Origin: Mesostigma viride
Lineage: Eukaryota > Streptophyta > Mesostigmatophyceae > Mesostigmatales > Mesostigmataceae
Direction: 5' to 3'
Assembly (NCBI GenBank): GCA_009746045.1
Contig: RPFO01000027.1
Coordinates: forward strand, 5,384,924-5,448,923
Length of the DNA stretch: 64,000 nt
Under the pieces are notes generated by a model that was given only the letters and a program-made list of their open reading frames with translations, was not told the DNA's origin and did not search any database. Position 1 is the first letter of the stretch. Every line of letters starts with the position of its first letter. Both the position numbers and the translations under genes were made by a program. Shown in pieces: positions 37,276 through 48,442 of the stretch.

Positions 37276-38608
37276 TTTCTACCTAGGTGTTGGTGATCTT
37301 GATAGTATTAGTTCACGGTTAACAATGAAAGTCATGCCCGACCCAGAGAGGGTACGTTATGCTGTGTGTTCGGACAGTTTTTAGAGTGTGACTCATCCTT
37401 ATGTGACAGTCTTGCTCTGAGAGCTGCTTTGAGCTCACAAGTCTCTAACGTCTTCCCAGTCCGGCATGCGCGACCCATGGAGTGATGAGTAACCCGGAGA
37501 CACAACCACCGTTATGAAGTAAGAGAGTTGAAGATGCAACCACATCTTTAGCAGCTCAACGGACGACCGGTGATGAAAGGGTTTTTTCATCTACTCCCAG
37601 ACGTCAACTATTTGGATTCGTGCAATATTTCATAGACAAGCGTACTTACTTACGGGCTGTCGGCTGGCTGGCCGCATCGTGCTGAAGTCCGACCACCGCC
37701 CTGTCTGTCGTGGCTGCTGACGCCGCAGTCTCCTCCTAGCTCCAAACATCTTTATATATTAGCATTACGCAAGTGTTGCTACGTTTCGAGCAGGGCAATG
37801 CGGAGTGTTGGTCCAGTAGCTCAGCAGGTCCGGCTCCAGAATCCTGCTAGGAGCTGTTTTTTTTTCCTGCCGGCTCTGTTTTCCGCCAGGCTGACATGGC
37901 GCTACGGGTTATGGCTGAGCCGACGCACTGTTGCTGCCGACGGCACCTATCACCCGGCTTCCGGGTTGCGGCTGCACGCACGACCACCACCGCGACCGCC
38001 TGACTACGTCGCTGTCTCAGGTTGTTTTTTTCCCGGTGCTGCTTTTCTTTGACGACATTGTTACGGTGTGGCTCAGGTTACACCTCGTGTCTTTTGAGGG
38101 TGGCTCCGGATGAGCGGACAGTAGGGATTCATGGCTGCCTTTCTTTTTGCATGGGCAGCCTACCCTAGCTGTTTAAGGACTGTGGCACGTTCTTAATTCA
38201 CGCGTCGCCAAACATTTATTTCAGTTGTGAGGGAAACTCTTCCTTTTCTTGTTGAGCAACATGACAGTGGAGGCGTTCTAGGTGGAGCTTTGGTTCCTCC
38301 CACGTGGATGGTGGTTTGGTTTTGGTGGGGAGGAGAACAACGGCATCTGAGTTGTTCCCACTATCAACATGGTACTATGGAAAGGGCGAGCTCCCTAGGA
38401 GTTGTCCAGAGTGGTCCAGATTGGTGGCAGCTACGTCTGGTTACCCTGAGCAAATTTTTGCGGGGGAGTGGACATCCTGGCTGTCTGCAATGTAATTTCC
38501 AGACGGCATCACACATGCCAGGGCAGAACAACAGCAGGTACGGGGTTTCCACTATCATACATGGACAGCTGTGTCTAGTTACCCTGAGAAAATTTCTGCG
38601 GGGGAGTG

Positions 38609-38990
38609 GATATCCCAGGTCTGCCAAAGGGGTTGCCAGATGCTATCATGGAGGCACATGGCATGGTAGATGCCACCACATCAGGGGACATCGGGATACC
38701 TGCAGTGGGTTGTCCCCAAAAGGGTATCACATGAGTTGGATATCAGTCCCAGGTCTGCCAAAGGGTTGCCAGATGCTATCATGGAGGCATATGGCATGGT
38801 AGATGCCACCACATCAGGGGACATCGGGATACCTGCAGTGGGTTGTCCCCAAAAGGGTATCACATGAGTTGGATATCCCAGGTCTGCCAAAGGGTTGCCA
38901 GATGCTATCATGGAGGCATATGGCATGGTAGATGCCACCACATCAGGGGACATCGGGATACCTGCAGTAGGTTGTCCCCCGGAGGGTATC
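38609..38990 (+). repeat. About 130-bp tandem repeat, three copies, inside the LARD-like element
   Basis: Units containing GTTGCCAGATGCTATCATGG start at about 38632, 38765 and 38894, each followed by a GGGACATCGGGATACCTGCA segment and GGTATCACA. Differences are few. No coding sense was seen. Confidence 0.9.
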
Positions 38991-41772
38991 ACACGAGCAC
39001 CCATGAGTTGCCAGGGGTCTCTTGCATGGGTTGCCCACTTGCCAGACGGTGTCCTTTGACACATGTTCCCAGAGGGGGTGGACCGTCACCTTACAAGTGG
39101 CTTGACAACGTCCCCTTACAAGTGGGGTGTGGGTCACTTGCCAGTTGGGGCCCTTACCTGCGCCAGACCATTGTGACCACACTTTTACTTCTCCGAGGAC
39201 ATGATGGTTACCACTGCTTGTTGGCAGATGGCCCCTGTTGGGCCTAGGAGGTGCACTAGGACAGCAAGTATGGACACCAGGGCTGCTGTCATAGTTCTTA
39301 TCTGTGAATATATCTGATATAGTTCTCAGATCAGAATTTTTGACACTGGGCAAGGCGCTTTTAGGCCCATTCTCTTGACTTTTGGGCAGTTGTGCTGGCT
39401 GTTGGACCACCTCAGGCCCTTGTCACTCCTTAGGCTTAGGAGTTCTGGCTACCTGGCACTTGGTAGTAGCCATGATAGAGTCAGCTGTCTTGACAGGTTG
39501 GCAGTCTGTGGTTTGCCTACTAGGCAGTTTTTTCTGAGTGCCATAGTGAAGGTTGCGGGCTCCTTCTTGCAGCTGATTGACGTTCAGTCCGGGAAGTTGA
39601 CAGCATGTGGTCATTCTTCCAAGCAGCTTCTGGAGCCAGGCTCATTGGTGTCCGTCCCAGGCCTCCTTAAAGCAGCTTAGTCACTTCCCCATCGCGTGAC
39701 CGGCGCAAGCAGCTAGTCTTGGTTGTCCAGTCAGGCAACCGCTGTGTTGACTACCCACATGTGGGGGTGGTCCAACGCTGATTGGGCGTGGTGGCAGTAG
39801 CCTATTGGGGACTTGAGGCCAGTGGGGGATTGGTAACTTGTCAATGGCGGACATGGTGCATGGAGGCGACGCTGGAGAGTATCCTGGTGGTTGACTAGTG
39901 CTGTTGGTGGTGACTGCAAGCACTCAATGGTGGAGACTTCATCAAGCACTGCATGGTGGCCGCTGGGACTCTGGTGACTTGGGGACGCCCAAGTGACGCG
40001 TATCTGTAATGCTGGTGCCTGCTCCTGACGCTGTGTTGGGTCCTGCCTGCTGGTGGACATCAAGCCAGCCGTGTGCAGATGAGTAACCTCCTACCCTTGC
40101 TTTGCCCTGCTATGGACTTATCCTTGCTTGCATGGTGCCAGGATGGCTTGTTGTCTTGATAGTACACCATCCGCCCTTGAGCTGATTGCTTGCACAGCAT
40201 GATGGTTGTATGAATAGGACTGCTTGCACGGGGGGTCTGGCATCATGTTTGCATGGGTAGGATGTCCTTGTGGGTTGGATGATGGGCGGGATCAACGGAG
40301 CTACAACTGTGGGGCCGGCTGGAATCTTTGGCATGACAGTGATGACAATGGTGCCCACTCCGTTGCCTCTTAATTGAGGAGTTGGACTACTGGGTGCTGG
40401 GCGGGGGCTCACATGAGCTTAGAGGTGTGGGTTTGTTGAGGGACCCATTCAGCCCTTTACCACCCTTACAACCTGCCTCATATGCATCAGTATCCGTGGT
40501 ACACTGACATTAATACTATTTGGCAGTCTACGTGGTTCACGAACATGGATACTACCTTCCATGCTTTGACTAGGGGGACATTGTTCAGTCTACTTGCTAG
40601 GGCCCTGCCAAGCTGAGGGTGTATCTGTTTGATGACTGATGGCCTCATCCAGCATACCCTTATGCTGCCCTACTTGTGCAACCTTGTCTTGGGCTCCTTC
40701 GATCCTAATGCCCACATTACCTTGCATGGTAGTGCCACCTGGATGGTTGCGGGGAGTGATGTTGTTGCTGGGGGCCCTGCCAAGCTTGAGCACATCAGTT
40801 GCCTGATTGGTGATTGCTTTCAGTTTGCTCTCAAGCTGCCCTGTATGCAACTCCGTCTTGGACACTTTGCTGTAGTGCCCATCCCATCTTTAGTCATGAG
40901 GTGCATAGGACGCCGTTATAGAGAGACCCTGCAGGCCACCAGTGGGTCAGTGGGCTGAGAGACAGGCCTCCCCCACCCTTCTATGGTTGGCTGGGCCTCT
41001 GTCCTTATGCGTATTCCATGGCGTTTGTTCCTGCTAGGTTATGCTGTCAATCTTGGGAAGTTGATACCAGGATTATTACAGCTTATTCTACGCAGAGGGG
41101 TGGAATTATTAGGCATGCTGGTAGTCTCCAGTTTACCAGTTATGCTGAGGGGGATTTGTGTGGGGAGCAGGGCGTGCAGGGGATTGGGCTGCGTCTAAAC
41201 CTTGCATGGGGTAGCGTGTGCTACGCTTTACCAGTTGGGGCATACCGTTCATAATGCTGGTGAGGCATTACGGATCTTTTGCTATCCCTATCAAGGCTGT
41301 GGATGGTTTCCCAGGCATCTTATGGAGAAATAGTGTGCCTTGGCTCATAAAAAGCCACTGGCTATGGGTTGAGAGTACTAGCTACTAAGGAGATGTGGCT
41401 TTACCTCACTCTTACTCCTGTGGGTGCGACTGGAGGGGGGGAAATTTTGTTCTGGTGGGGAGGAGATCTATGAGGATCATAGCGTGGAGACACCTTGGGA
41501 TTTCAGTTCATCTTTTCTGGGTCTCCTCATAGATCCCTGACTATCCTCATAGAACCTGATGGTATCCTGGTTTCGCTGGCCATCGGTGGGCTATTTTGGC
41601 TGTGCTTTGTTGCATCTCCCCAACCTGCTGACGGGTACCCACTGGAGACAACCCTGTCCACGGCCTCATGGGCGTACTTCTGAGATAACCTTGCTCTTCA
41701 TGAGGCGACCCTGTTGGCGACGTCTTCCTGCTGGATTGCTCCTGTCTCTTGGTGACTGCACTTCCACCTGGG

Positions 41773-41870
41773 GCGCTGTTGACGTTTCCTCGTTCCAGTT
41801 TGCGTGGACTGCCGGGTGTCAGCGGGCCTTGGACTTGCTGCAGCAGAAGCTCATGCCAGCCCTGTGTTAG
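41773..41870 (+). pseudogene. Trace of gypsy RT-RNase H junction in the LARD-like interior
   Basis: The plus-strand frame reads VDVSSFQFAWTAGCQRAL then DLLQQKLMPALC before a stop. This resembles the FxWTxxCQxAFxxLKxxL segment between RT and RNase H in gypsy elements. Nothing on either side extends it, so it is a degenerate relic that suggests the element descends from a gypsy ancestor. Confidence 0.4.
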
Positions 41871-43387
41871 GATTGAGCATTCTTGGCATCCATCCAGCCT
41901 GCTATGACCTGATGAGCCTTGGACCCTGGCAGCCCAAGTTAATTATGGGGGGTTGGCTGTGTAGAGGGTTAGCCTTGCTACATGACACTCTGCTTCCTGC
42001 CCTGATCAAGCAGTGAGAGCTGTCAGTATTCATGGCATGGATCCCTGTGGATGACCCGTTATCCCTGGGAATGTCAGGCTTGTCCTTCACCCGTGGACTC
42101 TAGCTGAGGGAGGGTGGTGTCCCAGAACCTGGAGTGGCCTCACCTTGTTTGGCTTAGGTGCCTTGGCCCTGTTGACTCCTTCCTGGATTCATGTGGACTC
42201 ATCGAATCTGACTGGGATCTGAGTTGAGTGGGATGGACTCTTGGGGGAGTTTGGTGGGACTAAGCTGAGATGACATCCAGATCTTGGTGACCAGCTTCTG
42301 AGGATAGTTGAGGGGATCTGAGCCTGGATGGCACATGGAGAGTGACTTCTGTGTTGTACCCCGACATATGACATATGGAGTTGTTCACCTAGGGCTTGAT
42401 GCCTGGTATGATTCGCAGTATGAGTCGCAGAAGACGTGGTTCATGTATGCACACCAGCCTGTATGAGAGTGGCTCCCCTTTTTGTGGCTCATCTGCTGCA
42501 TAGGATGTATGCATTGTCACCAGGACCTGAGTTTGATATGAGGCCTACTGAGGGGCAGGACATGCTAGCAGCCTTACCTGAGGCCTTGAAGGAGGCATTT
42601 ACTCAGTTGCAGCCAGTGAGTATGGGAGAGACTTCTACCTCTTTTGCAATCCCGGGTTGCCCCACGTACACTGTGGAACTTAGGGTCCGTCTGATGCCAC
42701 TATGGGTGCTGGTGCCCTGATAGGTGCTAAGTGGTCTGTGGTCAAGACCTTTCTGCAGTTCTGGTGAGCGTACAGATCAGGGGTGAGCAGGCACAAGACG
42801 TCCTCTACTTGGGTGATGGACCCGGCGAGTCAGTCTGTGGTGCTCCTCTCCTGGGGCATGCTTCCGCTATGCTGTCCAGATGGTGGCAGGGGCTACTGAG
42901 ACTTGCATGGTGCTGAAGGTCAGCAGGAACTGGCCAGAGTTGGCCCACGTGGTGGGGCAGTTTCCCATGTGTGGACCCAATGGCAAGGTGGCCTGAATGG
43001 GGATTGGTATAGCCTGTGAGGAACAGGGCTGAGAAGGAAAGGGGGGCTTTGGATTGTGGTGTGAGGGGGGGGATTCCAGGATGGATGATGGGGGGGGCTC
43101 CATTCCAGTTCTGCTGTTCAAGTCCGGAGTTCCAGAATTCCAGAATGATGACGGGATGACTTCCCGTATTGCTGTGATTATCTGGGCTTGTAGTGGATAA
43201 GGATGTGACTTGTCTTCCTTAAGCACCTGTGACTAGATGTTTATGAGATAGGAGGCCCTGGCTTCAGGGATGTAAAAACCCATCTGCTTGTCCCAAGAGA
43301 TGGTGGACTTCCTGTTTATTGTTGTGTTGTTCTTGTGTAGGTTGTTGTTTATTCTTCTTGGCTTCTAGGAACTGGGAGTTCCTGTCT

Positions 43388-43400
43388 TGAGGGGGAGATA
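43388..43400 (+). promoter_or_regulatory. Polypurine tract of the LARD-like element
   Basis: TTGAGGGGGAGATA abuts the right LTR start; GAGGGGGAGA is a typical plus-strand primer tract. Confidence 0.8.
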
Positions 43401-44100
43401 TGTAACAACCAAATGTTACATCCAAAGTTTTCCTACTGGTGACCTTATTATGAGTTCTTGGGGACAATTATTTGGATAGTTAGGAGGCTTCGACGTATGA
43501 TTGATATTGGGCCTGCTGAGATCTGTCGAATTATTGTTCTACCCTCATTGGTCGTGGCCTGATCCACGTGGGGTACTTTGTATGGTTTAGTTCAGCCAGT
43601 CATAGATTCTCTTTAAGACTGTCGTACCTGGTGGATCTGGTTCCAGGTCACGGAGATTCTGTAGTGCTGGCCTTGTGCTGTGTTGTGGATTCTGAGGACA
43701 GGATCTTACCTTGAGTGATCCTCACTTTTGATTGGTTCTTTCGGGTTAGGGTTGAGCCGACTCTGCGTGCACGATGACTTTTATACTGATTGTGGCGGCC
43801 GTGCATGTGTGCGTACGTGAGAGCTAAAGCTATGGTGTAATTCAAGGGTTTCCTTGTTTCATCAATCAAACAACCCTTGCCAAAAGTCAACTATAACTTC
43901 AACAGATAGTCGACTTGGATATAACTTGTCTGTTGTGTCTAACAAGGGTGGGGACTCATTCCCTTAACTGTTGAAGATCCATCTTCATTGCTTCTCTGGA
44001 CGTGAAGTTATCTGTCGCGACTCCAACCCAGGTATAAAGATCTTTTCACGCTAATGTTGATACTGAGGCTGTTGCAAACACAACATTTTTAGTCGTTACA
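43401..44100 (+). repeat. Right LTR (700 bp) of the LARD-like element
   Basis: Appears identical to the left LTR; an 80-codon minus-strand frame within it reads the same in both copies. GTTGG follows at 44101-44105. Confidence 0.95.
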
Positions 44101-44331
44101 GTTGGCATGTGTGGTAGAAAGCCAGGACGGCAACTGGAATGCGGTTTTTGTTTGCATGGTTCAGGCAGCAAGATAGTTTTGGCATTCCTAGCTGGACTGA
44201 GAAGTGTGGCGTGTGTCATGCGTGTGTCAGCCATGCTTAGAATGTTTGCCTAGCTGTGCCAACATACCTAGTCACGTGCACCGCTAACGCACGGTACACA
44301 ACCAGCCATAGCCTTAGCTTAGTCCTTGTAC

Positions 44332-44384
44332 TGAGGACTTATGCTCACGTGACACAGTCACGTGTCTATTAATTAATTAATTAA
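44332..44384 (+). mobile_element. 53-bp LINE insertion: 3' hairpin and TTAA tail only
   Basis: TGAGGACTTATGCTCACGTG then ACACAGTCACGTGTCT and (ATTA)n lie between two exact copies of the 13-bp TTAGTCCTTGTAC (44319-44331, 44385-44397). The sequence is the 3' end of the LINE family seen on the minus strand at 46337-47625, including its CACGTGAC/GTCACGTG hairpin. It is an extreme 5' truncation with a perfect target duplication. Confidence 0.85.
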
Positions 44385-44399
44385 TTAGTCCTTGTACCC

Positions 44400-44615
44400 A
44401 CACTCCGCCTCTTAGACGATGCCGAGGTCCACTACCCTCCTTCAGGCCGCTTAAAGCTGCTCGGCAGTTGGCTTCCCAGTTGGCGCGCGAGGACGACATG
44501 ACGACACGGATCGGCATGGCGTGGGCGCACCTCCATGACCACCGCCGTGAGCATAAGTCCTCAGTGGGAGGGGAACATGGGATGGAATGGATTAATTAAT
44601 TAATTAATTAATTAA
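44400..44615 (+). mobile_element. Rearranged LINE fragment ending in a TTAA repeat
   Basis: At about 44440-44545 the plus strand encodes ASQLAREDDMTTRIGMAWAH then LHDHRR, matching the N-terminal side of the ORF at 46952-47617. It is joined to about 45 bp of the family's 3' untranslated region in the opposite orientation (GAGCATAAGTCCTCAGTGGG...) and then (TTAA)n at 44595-44615. This is an internal inversion, as in twin-primed LINE integration, or a later rearrangement. Confidence 0.65.
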
Positions 44616-46336
44616 CTCGTCATCTGTCCCAACTCAGTCCTCACAGGAGGACTGAGTTGACAATTTTCAACCGCGTGTAGCGACTAGGTGGGGGGTCCAT
44701 CCCAAATGTTTTGATGTGGATCGGGGGTGTACTAGATGTCATTTTGTTGGCAAAAATACTGCACGCTGTGAAAACTTGACCCGAACACCTGAAAATTACA
44801 CGGACGTTGGGCACCCCTCGCGAATTTGCATTTTTCGGGATAAGAACGAGTGGGAAAAATTCAATCAAATCCTGGTGCATGAAGAAAAAATATAGGCATG
44901 TAAACAATATAGTTCTTGAAACGTGGCAAAAAACTGGGCTCAATTTGGCCACTGCAACTGCCTGAAACAATTAAAAAACTCTCAGTCCTCAGGAGAGGAA
45001 TGGGGCTTTTGCTAACTTTGCTAGCATGTAAGTGCGGTCATACTACACAATACCGTGGCCACCAACCATCCCAATCAACTCATTTCCCTTCAAGCATTAC
45101 AGGACAACACACTTGCATCATCATACTTCAGGTATATCATACCTTATCATGTAGTGAGAGCCTATGCATGCATGTAGGGAATGGGCTTGGACACCTACCA
45201 ACAAAGGGTTATGTTATAAGTGTCAACCACCAATATAATGGGTAGGTTAAGCATATTTCCATTGTTTCTAACAACAATAGATATGGCTATAACTGTTTTG
45301 CCTTGCCATGATGTGGCCAACATAGTTGCTGGCACATGATGGCAGTGGTTAGTCACCAAGACTTTCCACTCACCCGTAAAAGCTTGAATGAACCCTTGAC
45401 GCAGCCCGTGGCCACACAATCACGCAGTATGAACGTAGCAAGAGAATAACTAACATCTACGAAGGTGTTGAAACCTGCACAGCTCCTAGAACCCTGCACA
45501 ACTACACTGGGTTAAGGCAAATGCCTGCTAACATCATCTGAAAAGGGGGTTTTAGAGAGGGGCAGGCAACGGTCAAGAAAGAGCATCAAGACTTGAACCT
45601 GACAACGCCTCGCAAGCTTAAACTCATTTACGAACATCAAGAAACGAAGTGGCAACGATTATCCGGCTTTACCTGGCACGGCTGGCGTTACCTTGGCCCA
45701 GGCGGTGCCCGCAAAAGTGGCACTTTGCGGCACATAGACCATGACGTGACAGAATGGTCGAAATCATCAAATCTACACTGTCACTCAATTTATTCTAATA
45801 CAATGCATGTTTAAATGTAGAAAGAAACCTATCAGCCATTGAAATTGCGCCGGAAAGCAACCGCAGTCATCAATTCCGTCGACCTGCCTTATCGCAGTTT
45901 TTTCCAGCAAGAACAGTGCCGACACCGGGTAAATCACATCCCCGCGAGCTAAAAATTGATTTTTATCATCTTTAGGGCATGTTAAATCTATTTCCTGAGT
46001 TTGGACAGCTAACTCGTCCGCAAACGTAAACTGCATGCATGGGCGCGAGCCGCCATGGCTAGGTCGTGCATTTCCGGAACTCGCGTTTCACGTGGAAAAG
46101 TACCCTTACCACCTGTACTTTGACCGTACATTTAGCCGCTCATACCAAATCCAAAAAAATCCCAAAAATATGTCCAAGAAAGACCTTTTCACGTAGTATT
46201 TGAATAAATTTTGAGAGAATTTTTTTGACAAACATTCTGACCGGGGCGAATTTTCTACGAAACCCAAAAACTCGGTCCTCTAGAGAGGACTGAGTTCAAC
46301 TCAGTCCTCCGTAGAGGACCAGGGACAGACGACGAG
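44616..46336. mobile_element. Candidate non-autonomous DNA element with compound inverted termini
   Basis: The left end reads CTCGTCATCTGTCCC followed by ACTCAGTCCTCACAGGAGGACTGAGT; the right end, inverted, reads CTCGTCGTCTGTCCC, then GGTCCTCTACGGAGGACTGA. Palindromes of ACTCAGTCCTC/GAGGACTGAGT lie beside both ends. No ORF with a known domain is inside. The left flank is a (TTAA)n tail and the right flank a LINE 3' hairpin, as if the element had split a LINE tail from its body. No clear target duplication. Confidence 0.45.
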
Positions 46337-46856
46337 ACACGTGACTGCGTCACGTGAGCATAAGTCCTCAGTGGGAGGGGAACATGGGATGGAATGGATG
46401 GTGTTAGCTATCTAGGTCCTAGTTACAGGGGTGTGGGCACCGCGGCCCGAATCGCTATGAATGCCATACTTGGTCACACGCGGAGCCCCCACAGGCTTGG
46501 GGGTGGTCTCCTTCATCACTACTTCCCATCTATCCTTGCGCACCATCTGCCTCCATATAACAGACAAACCAGGAGGCTGCCCGGGTGTGAGCCCGTCACG
46601 TCTAGTGTAGCACATGTCCATGCCGAGTCTATCACGAAAAGTCCACGGGTGGCGGCCCTGCCGCGCGCGACCGGGGGCACGCCAGGTGAGGACATATCGC
46701 CCAGGCTGGGCTAGCTTGGTGCCAGCTAGTCTATCTGATGTATCTACCTGATCTGTGCGGGCCAGGTGCCCGGCTAGGCCCAGGCGCCTGTGCCTAATGA
46801 TGTGGGAAACATAGGGCAAATCAGCGTACAAATCGTCATTACTAATGTGCAAACCA
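46337..46856 (-). mobile_element. Truncated LINE copy A
   Basis: A 520-bp minus-strand LINE 3' end (hairpin, 3' untranslated region and the last part of the ORF, 46412-46852) nearly identical to the corresponding part of copy B. It is cut off at its 5' side at 46856, exactly where the TTAA tail of copy B starts. Confidence 0.85.
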
Positions 46857-46876
46857 ATTAATTAATTAATTAATAG
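46857..46876. repeat. (TTAA)n tail of LINE copy B
   Basis: ATTAATTAATTAATTAAT separates the two LINE copies and, in minus sense, follows the 3' hairpin of copy B. Similar short TTAA runs lie at 44375-44385, 44595-44615 and 52683-52699. Confidence 0.85.
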
Positions 46877-47625
46877 ACACGTGACTGCGTCACGTGAGCA
46901 TAAGTCCTCAGTGGGAGGGGAACATGGGATGGAATGGATGGTGTTAGCTATCTAGGTCCTAGTTACAGGGGTGTGGGCACCGCGGCCCGAATCGCTATGA
47001 ATGCCATACTTGGTCACACGCGGAGCCCTCACAGGCTTGGGGGTGGTCTCCTTCATCACTACTTCCCATCTATCCTTGCGCACCATCTGCCTCCATATTA
47101 CAGACAAACCAGGAGGCTGCCCGGGTGTGAGCCCGTCACGTCTAGTGTAGCACATGTCCATGCCGAGTCTATCACGAAAAGTCCACGGGTGGCGGCCCTG
47201 CCGCGCGCGGCCGGGGGCACCCCAGGTGAGGACATATCGCCCAGGCTGGGCTAGCTTGGTGCCAGCTAGTCTATCTGATGTATCTACCTGATTTGTGCGG
47301 GCCAGGTGCCCGGCTAGGCCCAGGCGCCTGTGCCTAATAATGAGGGAAACATAGGGCAAATCAGCGTACAAATCGTCATTACTAATGTGCAAACCAAAGG
47401 GGATGTTAAGGGCCTTGCGCAGCATCTTGGTGACGGCGCCGTCGAGTCGTTGCTCCAGCTCCTGCATCAGTGTCCACGTCTCGGCGCCGTAGGTCAGGAT
47501 CGTCAGAATGACGACCTTGAAGAGGTCACGCTTGACGATCCGGGGTAGGGCGGAGTTGCTCCACCAGCGGCGGTGGTCATGGAGGTGCGCCCACGCCATG
47601 CCGATCCGTGTCGTCATGTCGTCCC
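46877..47625 (-). mobile_element. Truncated LINE copy B with C-terminal ORF fragment
   Basis: The ORF remnant at 46952-47617 encodes 221 residues: MTTRIGMAWAHLHDHRRWWS, then VILTILTYGAETWTLMQELE, then RRLGLAGHLAR. This is the region after the RT domain in many non-LTR retrotransposons. RT and endonuclease are missing. The 3' side has the CACGTGAC-GCA-GTCACGTG hairpin and a TTAA-repeat tail. This LINE family differs from the one at 3524-5711. Confidence 0.82.
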
Positions 47626-47876
47626 AGCAATGACCTTCCTTTATTCCATTTTTGTTTGTGTTAGTATTATTACTCTTTACTTTGTTTTTATTTATTATTG
47701 TTCGTATTATTACCTTTTACATTTTCTTTTCTTTTTTCTTTCTTTCTTTCTCTTTTTTCCTTTTCCCTTTATACCGTATACTCCTTACTTATTCTTTTAG
47801 CCCCTTCGTGTATGTGTGTATGCGTTCCCTCTTTTCCTTCTTAGTTTTGGTTGTTTGTGTTGGTCGTGGTGGTGGT

Positions 47877-47930
<54 letters not shown>

Positions 47931-48348
47931 TTTTCCCTATCAACCTTTCTTGTTACCCTCTGTCTCCCTCCATGCAGGTCGACCTAGAGATAGCCACGCG
48001 GCTCCCGCGGCCTTCGCGTCTTTCCTCTCAGACAACTACCCTATTCCTTCCACGGCGTTGGATCGCCGTGCGTCCAGGCACAGTTGTCTCACTTCATATA
48101 TGGCAACCACCTTGCCCAGCCAAACACTACCTCGGTGGCATATGGGTACGGTTGCCAGCGCATATAATATTTTTTCTGGGTTGTTTTTCCTTCACGTGCT
48201 ATACGGCATTGCATTCTCAGCTCAGCAGGATAGTCATAGATAAAATGATCATAGCGCACCAATTTTTGCTCACGTGGCACAATCAGCTAAAGGAAACTCA
48301 ACTAAAGGAAGTAAAGGAAACCCTGTGCACAACGAGAAAATAATCAAT
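47626..48348. other. T-rich spacer with a TG microsatellite; no secure gene
   Basis: A pyrimidine-rich stretch (47640-47870) precedes (TG)n and then CTCCATGCAG|GTCGACC at about 47976, which looks like a plus-strand splice acceptor. The following frame (SHAAPAAFASFLSDNYPIPS...) is open to about 48243, but no family is recognised and no upstream exon was found, so no gene is called. Confidence 0.4.
47879..47930 (+). repeat. (TG)n microsatellite
   Basis: About 24 TG units with one TA interruption near the end, preceded by a short (GGT)n. Confidence 0.95.
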
Positions 48349-48353
48349 TTACA
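48349..48353 (-). terminator. Candidate polyadenylation signal TGTAA of the PARP-Deltex gene
   Basis: TGTAA on the minus strand lies about 90 bases downstream of the stop codon at 48443-48445, a normal distance for green-algal transcripts. Confidence 0.5.
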
Positions 48354-48442
48354 TAAACCAAGGTCCACATTATGACATAAAATGTCACAGCCCCCAAACT
48401 GATAACACATCATTCCGATTCAAGGCCTGTGTTCAAGGGTAC

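Larger units (their letters stand above)
36563..44100 (+). mobile_element. LTR retrotransposon with 700-bp LTRs and a nearly non-coding interior (LARD-like)
   Basis: LTRs at 36563-37262 and 43401-44100 are each 700 bp and appear identical by eye. Both begin TGTAACAACC and end GTCGTTACA. The 5-bp target duplication GTTGG lies at 36558-36562 and 44101-44105. A primer-binding site and a polypurine tract are present. The 6.1-kb interior has only short frames, with a small trace of gypsy pol near 41780-41870. Identical LTRs with no usable pol point to recent mobilisation by enzymes from another element. Confidence 0.95.
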
